Of a stretch of 32,772 nucleotides of DNA, positions 25,293-32,772 are shown one piece after another. The stretch's first letter is position 1. Each line of letters begins with the position of its first letter. This DNA comes from an uncultured bacterium. GTDB taxonomy: Bacteria; Bacteroidota; Bacteroidia; CAILMK01. The position numbers and the translations under genes are program-made. The stretch lies in contig CAIKRV010000035.1 in assembly GCA_903829945.1 (NCBI GenBank), positions 1-32,772 on the forward strand. The letters are read 5' to 3'. Under the pieces are notes generated by a model. That model was not told where the DNA came from. It saw only the letters and a program-made list of their open reading frames with translations, and made no database searches.

Positions 25293-28076
25293 TTAATTGA
25301 TGGCAATAATTTGCTTAGTGCTTTGGATGCCTCCAATATTTACTTTAACAATAAATATTCCTTTGGCCATTAAATGATATTGGCTTGGATTAAATGCTAA
25401 ATTGTATTCACCCGCAGGTTGTAATCCACTCATTAAAGTACAAACAGATTTGCCTAGTACATCGAATACTTCAACACTAACTTGATTGCTAACAGCCAAT
25501 CCAAAATGAATATTGGTTTGTTGTGAGAATGGATTAGGATATATGCTTAAGGAAAGTGCATCATTTACCTCAGTAGCTTGATTTATTGAGGTAGTTACAT
25601 CCTCACTTAAATAAGAAGGATATAAAGTTAATTTTAAATTTTCTTTGGTAACTTGGTTAGAAGACAAAGTGACTTTAGGAGATACAAAATTATCTATGCC
25701 CGGCTTATCTACCCAAATATGATATTCCATAATTTCAACATTCTTGAAAGTGAAATTGCCTTGTACATCCGTATAGGATATTCCATGACATACGCCAAAT
25801 TTATCCACCAATAATAATTTAACGCCGGCTGCAGGTACGCCACCGGATGTTTTACATAAAGCACATAAATATACTTTACCGCTTACAATTCCTGTATTAG
25901 AATTATTGGCTCCTGCCAAGGTATGGAAATTGATGGTTTGATTGCTTGGGAAATGAATTCTAACCGCCTTGGCATGTTGGAATGTTAATGAAGTATCTCT
26001 CCAAGTAGCAACCTCTGATGGGAAATTAGAAGAATCAGGTAAAGCAATTAAATAAATTACAGAATCCATCAAATGATTAAAGGCATAGTTTCCTCCTGTA
26101 TCAGTTGTTGTGTGGGCCACAACATTAATAATGGTATCTGCACTGTCATATTTAATGGCATATACGTTACTATTTCCAAGAGATACACCTTTAGAAGTAG
26201 TAATCATTCCGCTGATCGTATTAAAACAACTATCTACTTTAACCGTGCGATAAAAAGTATCAGTACATCCATGACTGGAAGCTACACTTAATTTAACGGT
26301 ATATATACCTACCCCGGAATAATGGTGACTAGGCTTTGCAGCGGTGGAAGACATGGCATCACCAAAGCTCCATAATTGTGTGGCGGCGCCAACACTGGTA
26401 TTGATAAAATTAAAGGTATCAGATATGCAAATTAAAGGTGCCGGAGCAAAACCTGCTTTTGGATAATTATAAAAGCTATCTGTAGCAGTACTGGTATCAT
26501 TTTTATTATTAAAATCTGCGGCAATAACTGTATAGGAGGTAAAGGTATAGGAACCACCTAATTTTGCATTAAGGGACGGAGTAAATACCACATCTAAAGT
26601 CGTATCCATTCCTGAGAATAAGGTGCCGGTAAAATTTTGCACTACCGAAGCTGAAACTGCGCCTGAAACGCTGGTATAAATTCTAAAGTTATTGGTTTGA
26701 TCTTGGTAACCAAAATTATGAACTTTAACTTTTACACTTATGGCACTAGGTCCGCAAGTGCCCGTACTAGGAAGATAAATGGCAGTAACTCCAACATCAT
26801 TGGAATCAGGAAATGAAAACTCATCTGCTCCAATATCAGGTTTAGATTTTCTTGCATCACCATCAATATCTACGTCCACTTTACGTAAATAAACGCCTGC
26901 ATGACTAATTACTTTTGAAGAACTTGTACCATGCAAATCATTTATGCTCACATCATTCAAATTTGGATTACCGCTTACACTATTATTATCTTGAGCGGAT
27001 GCGGATTGCCAATCTGACAATGCCGTACAAGCCGTAGATTTCCAAGAACCCAAGGTACCGCCGGTGGTATATAAATCGTTATAGTTAGAGGTAAATCTTA
27101 CCGGAGCATTAACGTACATTGCAATGCCGCCACCTAAATTGGATACAATATTATCTTTAAAATTTACAGAGGCTTTGGTAATCGTATTGTCAAAAATCAT
27201 GGTATAATCATTTGATAAGTTTACAAAATCATTGTAAAAAATATTTAATGATTCATTATCCACAAACTTAGCAGCCGTTCCACTTTTTACAGTTACAAAG
27301 TTGTTGTAAATATAAGACACTCCATAATCATCATATCTGGTCGTATTGGTAAGAATAATACCATAACTACCCGATTGCAGCAAATGAATTCTATTATTAT
27401 AAATACTTAATCCTGCTTGGTAATGGATATTTAAACCACAATGTGTTACACTATCAATTACATTTTCATAAATCTTGTTATTGGTTTGCACATAGCCATT
27501 TGGATCATGTTCAATGCCCCAATAACCACCAATAATATGATTATGTCTAACCACATTATAGTCATTATCCGGATAATCACCATCCAATACCGCTTCATGA
27601 TACGGTACTGTTTTTCCTTTAATGTAATGTAAAATATTATTTTCAATAGTCACATGGTCGCAACTTGCAAATTGCATCACATCACCGGTTATTGAACCTG
27701 CAGTGTAGGTAATGGTCATTTTCCTAAATGTAACCCAAGAGCATCCATTTAATATAACCGTTTGATCTGAATTACTGGAATTCAAAGTAACCTTAGTGCT
27801 ATCCAGTGAAGAAGATTGGAATATAATTTGATGAAATCTGGAAGCATTTTTAATATATCCAATACTAATAGCTTCATTATAGGTACCATCTGCAATGTTA
27901 AAGGTAACCGTTCCCCTTACACCATCCTTGGTTAGAGCAGCAATAGCATCTGTAAATGATTTAAAATTTGTTGAACCACTTCCGCTCGGATCAATGGTAT
28001 AAGCCCCTTTCAAGGCTTTGCCTTCAGCAGAAAAAATTAAAAAAAGTGCGACTAAAAAGAGACCTAACTTTTTCAT
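25293..28076 (-). CDS. Secreted parallel beta-helix protein with PKD, carboxypeptidase-regulatory-like and T9SS type A domains
   Basis: A 927-residue exported protein. Signal peptide 1-19. Residues 24-420 form a right-handed parallel beta-helix: GAYTIDPSGSG, DGTYNEAI, repeated short IYNN/ENNI strands, NYNDLYTTGG, and a closing DIDGDARKSKPDIGADE. A CARDB-like beta-sandwich follows (427-535, NDVGVTAI to NNKNDTST). Then come a PKD domain (about 540-615, WSFGDAMSS and YTVKLSVAS), two carboxypeptidase-regulatory-like domains (about 618-720 and 728-818, each with TDTGGNYAF or TDVQGNFTF) and a type A T9SS sorting domain (840-927, YPNPF, VEVFDVLGK). The first two domains form the same module that is reiterated in the gene upstream at 28181. 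No catalytic residues of pectate lyase type were recognised; surface polysaccharide binding is a guess. It is 104 bases downstream of the giant gene and may share its transcript. Confidence 0.88.
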   Translation of the reverse strand: MKKLGLFLVALFLIFSAEGKALKGAYTIDPSGSGSTNFKSFTDAIAALTKDGVRGTVTFNIADGTYNEAISIGYIKNASRFHQIIFQSSSLDSTKVTLNSSNSDQTVILNGCSWVTFRKMTITYTAGSITGDVMQFASCDHVTIENNILHYIKGKTVPYHEAVLDGDYPDNDYNVVRHNHIIGGYWGIEHDPNGYVQTNNKIYENVIDSVTHCGLNIHYQAGLSIYNNRIHLLQSGSYGIILTNTTRYDDYGVSYIYNNFVTVKSGTAAKFVDNESLNIFYNDFVNLSNDYTMIFDNTITKASVNFKDNIVSNLGGGIAMYVNAPVRFTSNYNDLYTTGGTLGSWKSTACTALSDWQSASAQDNNSVSGNPNLNDVSINDLHGTSSSKVISHAGVYLRKVDVDIDGDARKSKPDIGADEFSFPDSNDVGVTAIYLPSTGTCGPSAISVKVKVHNFGYQDQTNNFRIYTSVSGAVSASVVQNFTGTLFSGMDTTLDVVFTPSLNAKLGGSYTFTSYTVIAADFNNKNDTSTATDSFYNYPKAGFAPAPLICISDTFNFINTSVGAATQLWSFGDAMSSTAAKPSHHYSGVGIYTVKLSVASSHGCTDTFYRTVKVDSCFNTISGMITTSKGVSLGNSNVYAIKYDSADTIINVVAHTTTDTGGNYAFNHLMDSVIYLIALPDSSNFPSEVATWRDTSLTFQHAKAVRIHFPSNQTINFHTLAGANNSNTGIVSGKVYLCALCKTSGGVPAAGVKLLLVDKFGVCHGISYTDVQGNFTFKNVEIMEYHIWVDKPGIDNFVSPKVTLSSNQVTKENLKLTLYPSYLSEDVTTSINQATEVNDALSLSIYPNPFSQQTNIHFGLAVSNQVSVEVFDVLGKSVCTLMSGLQPAGEYNLAFNPSQYHLMAKGIFIVKVNIGGIQSTKQIIAIN

Positions 28077-28180
28077 ACATATATTGTTTTGCTGACAATA
28101 TTAAGAAAATATTTGAATACTTAATACACATTCCAAAAAAATAATGTTAATATACAAGGGGTTGATATATATGTATCTGA

Positions 28181-31100
28181 CTATCTTGATTTTAAAATTA
28201 TAATTTCTTGGCTAATAATATGTGTACCCATGCTTAATTTCAATATAAAGTGCCCTTGATTTTCAGGCCATAAGCCAATTGTAGCCAAATTAATGGCATA
28301 GGAACCGGCAGATAAATTCCCAATTTTATTATATCTTAATAAATGACCGTTTAAATCATACAATTCGAAAACAACCAATAAATCCTCCTTCAAATTAAAT
28401 GAAACAAAGGCTTGATTTGAACTTGGATTTGGATAAACCCTAAGCTTAAAATTATTGTTTAAAATACTTTGAACTCCCGTCAGTAAAATCAAAACAGAGT
28501 CTTCATGATAAGCAGTACAATTACCGCCATTATTTACTGAAAGAACAATATGAAACAACCCCAATTTCCTGAATACATGAACTACTTTTCTTCCGGTATC
28601 ATTACTCAAATCACCAAAATTCCAAGCATAAGATTTATATGTTTGGTTAATGGCAGAAAGTTTAACCATATTAGAATCTAGGATTAAAGTAAAATCGGCA
28701 TTTAAACTATCTACATGCACACCATTTGAAATAGAATCCATACACAATAGACTATTGTAAACAATTTGTTTAATCCTATAATAACCATTTTTAGGAATGA
28801 TAAATATCGGCGATGCATTATTGGATGAATCAATACTATTTCCTTTCGAATCTTGTAAGATATATTTATATTTAGAACCACCGGAGCTATTATTTATTGC
28901 CATAAGAGTATCCCCTTCGCAATATTGTGTTTTATTAAAATAAAACCCGGCACTAGGAATACTTGTAATTTGTACTTTACTAACCAAGGTATCATTTGAA
29001 TTATCACCATCGGTAGCCAAATCAGTAAATACCTTTATCGTATATTTTCCTCCTGCAGATGTATTCCACGCAGTAGGAAAAGTTAAATTAATAAGGGTAT
29101 CATTTGTTGGACTTAAGCCGGGAGAGCCTTTGAGACTACCGGTAAATGAATAAATAAAGGAATCTGAATTTTTACCATATACAAATACGTGTACATTAAA
29201 ATTATTGGTTTCAGTTCTGATACCATAATTTGCAATTTTAATTGAAATCATCGCATTATTAGAACCACAAGAATTATTAAGCGGATTGCTTATTGCCTCT
29301 ACCCCTACATCGTCTGAATCTTGTGGCATTTCATCAGCTCCTATATCAGGATTACTTAATTTTCGCAATTGATTATCTATATCAACTTTTATAGATGCTA
29401 AATGCAAGCCTTTATGTCGCGTATAAATGGAAGCTGCGGTTTGATGCAAATCTCCACTACTAATATCATAAAATGCGGGATCACCTGCAAGGCTATGGGC
29501 ATCTAATTTTGATAAACTTTGCCATTTACTTAAACTGTACCATGTCCCATTCCAATTACAATTGGTAGTAGTACCTGCAGAATATATATCATTATAATCA
29601 CAGCTACTCATGCCATAACTGTCACCATAAATTGCAGCACCATTAATACCATTGTAAAAAATATTATTAAATACCCGCGTTTTATTAGAAGAAGTACCGG
29701 TAAAATATCCACAGGCAAATCCCAAATTATTTGAATTATTTGCCACACTATTATAATAAACATTCATAAGGGAATTATCCTTTGAATATAATCCAATTCC
29801 GGCGACACCGCTCAGCGTAATAAAATTATTATAAACCATACTGGTATCCTTGCCTCCACAGTTGGATAAGTACAAACCATAATTTACGAGTCCTATATTA
29901 ACAATATTATTTCTGACCACTAAACTATCTTGGTAAGTGCAAACAATTCCATTGGCATACATGGTATCCACTTTATTGTGATCAATTATATTTCCTTTTT
30001 CCAATCCCCCGCTGTAACCTTCCAATGATAAAGCATTCAATCCACCCATAATATGATTATTATAAATTGTATTATGAGATTCCACTGTATTCATATCATC
30101 ATAAATATTGGAACCAAAGCTTTCAATAGTTTGCGGATAAGTGTAAATTATGTTTCCGGATAAACTATCAAATTGCGCGCCTCCGGCAATTTCCACCGCA
30201 TCAGCATAAGTGAAATTAAAGAGTGAAATAATTCCAATACTCATTTTTTTGAAGGATACAAATTGAGCTCCATCAAAACGTAAACTCACCGAGCGATCAT
30301 TATAATAAGTCCCACCACTCCAGGTAGTATCAATTAATACTTTGGTACTATCCTTGGATTGAGATTGAAAACATACAGCATTATTTAAGGAGGCGCCGGG
30401 AATTTTCTTGATCACTACTGATTCATTATAATATCCATCACGAACATTAATTAGAGTGGCGCCACAAACGCCATATTTGTACAAAGAAGCCATTGCAATA
30501 TTAAAACCTGCAAAATCCGGACTAATTCCGCCTAGGGTATAAGTTCCACTCATACCCGAACCGGTAGTAGTTAAAATAGTATCATTGGAAGGATTGGAGT
30601 CAATGCCGCCATTAGGCAAACTTGTCCATACCTTTATTGTTTTCAAATCATGTATGGCATAGGTTAATGATCCTAATTTGACCTGAATTGAAGTATGAGG
30701 ATTTAGCGTACCTTTCCAAGCATACGATGACTGTAAAGTCCCATTTACACTCCAATTTAAACTCACCGATTTCAGGGTATCATGGCCTGCATTATAAAGT
30801 GTCGTATAAATATTTTTTGTGCCGGAACAAAATAATGTCGTTGGACTATCAACTGCTATGGCAGCTGCATCCAAATTAATTAATTTAGTTTCATCAGCGC
30901 CTATATTGGGAGGATTATTTCTTAATTCTCCATCATAATCCGTTTTTACGGCGGATAAACTAATTCCCTTTTGCATCACGGAAACTGATGCTGAGGTTAA
31001 ATGTAAATCACCATTAGCTACTGAATAAAATAAAGGATTTACAGAAATACTTTTAGCATCAAGTGAGGTGGTAGTCTGCCAATCGCTCAACGAATTACAT

Positions 31101-32772
31101 GTATTAGTATTGTTCCACAAACCAAATACTGAACCGGTGGTATATAAATCGTTATAATTAGAATTACCCATGCCGGACAGATTCCCATTAATAACATATC
31201 CTCCTCCCAAATTCATAAAAATATTATTCAGTGTTTTTATTCCTTTGGAACTGCCGCTACTATATAATATTGCAGCATAATATGAATTTCCAAATACGAC
31301 GACACTATTATTGGCAACTATAAGAGGATAATTATAGTTGACCAATAATCCATTCCCGGTATGCCCTAATAAACGAATAAAATTATTACTAATAATTGTG
31401 GTATCAGTATTGGAGGTACTTGTTGCATAAATGTACATCCCATAGTTTACAGAGGATAAAATTAATCTATTCGCACTAATCGTTAAGCTATCATTATAAT
31501 GAGTTATAATACCATAACCCCAGGCACTATCCATGGTATTATGCAACAAAACATTGCCACGTTCGGAAATAATAGTAGAGGTATAGTAGGATGCTTCCAG
31601 CTCAACGCTGCAATATCCGCCGGATAAATAATTATTTTTTAAAGTAATATAATTTTCAACGCTTGCAGCGGCATCATTAACTACATATCCCGCATTATAA
31701 AAAGAAGGAGAACATTTCAAATAACAATTTTCAAATGTTACATGATGCGCCCCATTATTTATTTCCACTGCATCCTGGTAACCCCAAGTAGCGGTAGAGG
31801 TATTAATGACTGATATATTTTTAAAAGTAACATAATTTGCACCGCTCAATGAAATAACATTTCCACGATAGGCCCAAACCCCCGTTGATGCAGTATCAAT
31901 AATAACTTTAGCGCTATCACCGGATGCAGATTCGAAAGTAATATTATTAATTGCAGAGGCCCCTGCTATATGAGTAATAACTATAGACTCGGTATAGGTA
32001 CTATCCGCTGCTTTAAAGGTAACCGCACCACATACGCCACGAGTAATTAAATCATGAACTGCACCTCTAAAACTTGTATAATCAGGCGTAGATATTCCGG
32101 TATTATCAATGGTATAAGTCCCGGTTAAACCACTTTGTAAAATAGTAGAATCATAATTTGTTTTGGTACGGACCATGGCAATGCCATTACAAGAATCGGG
32201 AGATATTACAAAAGTATATTTAAGGGATGAAGATGCAAAATTAAAGGCGCCGATATTTATAGAATCTTTAGTTACGGGAGCAAGAGAACCACTCCAATAA
32301 TATGGGTTTTGTGCAATACCATTTACGCTCCAAGCTATTTTCAAATGCTTGATGGTATCATATCCCCTATTATCAACAAGAATATAAATATCATGATTGC
32401 CACTGCAAAAACCGCTATCGGGTTTAACGATGGCTTTTACTTCAGGATTTACGGCTATTGAAACAAATTCATCCGCACCAATATCCGGGGTTTTAGGATC
32501 TCTTTTATCACCATCTATATCTGTAGAATCATAGCTTAATACTTTAGCTCTTCCATTAATAAAATGATTGCTGACATGTAAATCTGTATTCGAATTATAA
32601 ACGGGATTCACACAAGTATCGTGCTTTCCGAACCCTTTACCGGAAGCAATCCATGAGGTCAATTTCTTATAATCTGTTCCACCGTAATTCACAAAAACAC
32701 TACTATTCGTTTTTATATTATTATAATCTTCACTGTTAAAGTTGGAACCGTAAAGGCCATAGTCATAGCTGC
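28181..32772 (-). CDS. Giant multi-module parallel beta-helix protein with T9SS type A domain (5' end outside window)
   Basis: The frame stays open to the window edge at 32772, so the N-terminus, signal peptide and start are missing; the GTG at 32692 is an internal valine codon. At least 1529 residues are visible. Numbering from that valine: the end of a first module (to about 190, GADE at 72-75), a second module (191-715, GADE at 598-601) and a third (716-1242, GADE at 1118-1121). Each has a beta-helix ladder, an NYNDLY-like strand, a GDLH-type turn, a closing GADE motif and a CARDB-like sandwich. Then comes a short beta region, a PKD domain (about 1330-1405, YAWNFGDLSND and FHIVLSVNNGG) and a type A T9SS sorting domain (1415-1503, YPNPSS, FELYDLNGH). 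It is secreted cargo; the ligand is unknown. The upstream stretch before 32692 reads as the same module type, supporting continuation. Confidence 0.88.
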   Translation of the reverse strand, partial: SYDYGLYGSNFNSEDYNNIKTNSSVFVNYGGTDYKKLTSWIASGKGFGKHDTCVNPVYNSNTDLHVSNHFINGRAKVLSYDSTDIDGDKRDPKTPDIGADEFVSIAVNPEVKAIVKPDSGFCSGNHDIYILVDNRGYDTIKHLKIAWSVNGIAQNPYYWSGSLAPVTKDSINIGAFNFASSSLKYTFVISPDSCNGIAMVRTKTNYDSTILQSGLTGTYTIDNTGISTPDYTSFRGAVHDLITRGVCGAVTFKAADSTYTESIVITHIAGASAINNITFESASGDSAKVIIDTASTGVWAYRGNVISLSGANYVTFKNISVINTSTATWGYQDAVEINNGAHHVTFENCYLKCSPSFYNAGYVVNDAAASVENYITLKNNYLSGGYCSVELEASYYTSTIISERGNVLLHNTMDSAWGYGIITHYNDSLTISANRLILSSVNYGMYIYATSTSNTDTTIISNNFIRLLGHTGNGLLVNYNYPLIVANNSVVVFGNSYYAAILYSSGSSKGIKTLNNIFMNLGGGYVINGNLSGMGNSNYNDLYTTGSVFGLWNNTNTCNSLSDWQTTTSLDAKSISVNPLFYSVANGDLHLTSASVSVMQKGISLSAVKTDYDGELRNNPPNIGADETKLINLDAAAIAVDSPTTLFCSGTKNIYTTLYNAGHDTLKSVSLNWSVNGTLQSSYAWKGTLNPHTSIQVKLGSLTYAIHDLKTIKVWTSLPNGGIDSNPSNDTILTTTGSGMSGTYTLGGISPDFAGFNIAMASLYKYGVCGATLINVRDGYYNESVVIKKIPGASLNNAVCFQSQSKDSTKVLIDTTWSGGTYYNDRSVSLRFDGAQFVSFKKMSIGIISLFNFTYADAVEIAGGAQFDSLSGNIIYTYPQTIESFGSNIYDDMNTVESHNTIYNNHIMGGLNALSLEGYSGGLEKGNIIDHNKVDTMYANGIVCTYQDSLVVRNNIVNIGLVNYGLYLSNCGGKDTSMVYNNFITLSGVAGIGLYSKDNSLMNVYYNSVANNSNNLGFACGYFTGTSSNKTRVFNNIFYNGINGAAIYGDSYGMSSCDYNDIYSAGTTTNCNWNGTWYSLSKWQSLSKLDAHSLAGDPAFYDISSGDLHQTAASIYTRHKGLHLASIKVDIDNQLRKLSNPDIGADEMPQDSDDVGVEAISNPLNNSCGSNNAMISIKIANYGIRTETNNFNVHVFVYGKNSDSFIYSFTGSLKGSPGLSPTNDTLINLTFPTAWNTSAGGKYTIKVFTDLATDGDNSNDTLVSKVQITSIPSAGFYFNKTQYCEGDTLMAINNSSGGSKYKYILQDSKGNSIDSSNNASPIFIIPKNGYYRIKQIVYNSLLCMDSISNGVHVDSLNADFTLILDSNMVKLSAINQTYKSYAWNFGDLSNDTGRKVVHVFRKLGLFHIVLSVNNGGNCTAYHEDSVLILLTGVQSILNNNFKLRVYPNPSSNQAFVSFNLKEDLLVVFELYDLNGHLLRYNKIGNLSAGSYAINLATIGLWPENQGHFILKLSMGTHIISQEIIILKSR
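28967..32122 (-). repeat. Two complete beta-helix plus CARDB-like modules, about 1.57 kb each
   Basis: Module borders are set at the GTYT motif that opens each helix (residues 191 and 716). GADE-motif spacings are 526 and 520 residues. The remains of an earlier module run from 32123 to the window edge. The downstream gene has one more copy of the module at 28007-26472. Motif order is the same in all, but the sequences are diverged. Confidence 0.8.

Noticed and set aside
27441-27646. Short isoleucine-rich frames on both strands opposite or within the beta-helix gene
   Set aside because: They arise from the repetitive Asn/Ile-rich codons of the beta-helix ladder and show no independent coding signal.
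32690-32692. GTG as the start of the giant beta-helix gene
   Set aside because: The frame is open to the window edge and the upstream residues continue the beta-helix pattern, so this is an internal valine.

Overview
The window is AT-rich chromosomal DNA from a member of the Bacteroidota. Four proteins end in type A type IX secretion (T9SS) sorting domains and one ends in a type B (gliding-motility-type) domain. Several starts lack a Shine-Dalgarno sequence and instead follow the Bacteroidota promoter element TAnnTTTG. The gene set (yicC-gmk-nadD operon, DUF3108 proteins, secreted TonB-C protein) also fits. I cannot assign a genus; an environmental Chitinophagia/Sphingobacteriia-like lineage is a guess. 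I see no rRNA, tRNA, CRISPR array, transposase, phage gene or integrase, and no gene-free stretch longer than 300 bases.

Layout. 1-2709 (+): purL, then crcB two bases later. 2715-4361 (-): two tandem DUF3108 paralogues. 4426-6330 (+): a secreted propeller-like T9SS protein with a promoter that predicts a leaderless mRNA. 6334-7029 (-): a small T9SS protein. 7113-8570 (+): an uncharacterised helical-repeat protein. 8834-18130 (+): a 3098-residue surface protein with 14 tandem double fibronectin-III-like units and a type B sorting domain, closed by a strong terminator. 18341-19981 (+): the carboxyltransferase subunit of an acyl-CoA carboxylase. 22029-19993 (-): yicC-gmk-nadD operon. 23775-22154 (-): an HxlR-type regulator overlapping a membrane histidine kinase. 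23933-24580 (+): a divergent NADPH-binding reductase-like protein. 24729-25208 (+): a secreted TonB-C-domain protein. 28076-25293 and beyond 32772-28181 (-): two related giant parallel beta-helix T9SS proteins, the second cut off by the window edge.

How they fit together. Housekeeping genes (purine synthesis, GMP phosphorylation, NAD synthesis, RNA turnover, acyl-CoA carboxylation) are interspersed with very large cell-surface or secreted cargo, which fills more than half of the window. No T9SS machinery gene is present, so secretion must rely on components encoded elsewhere. The HxlR/kinase/reductase group looks like a small stress-response locus, though that is inferred from arrangement. 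The most notable structure is in the giant proteins: a 14-unit array in which every fourth unit (5, 9, 13) has a different cysteine arrangement, and a beta-helix module of about 525 residues reiterated within one gene and present once in its neighbour. I found nothing that amounts to a clearly new enzymatic or defence system.
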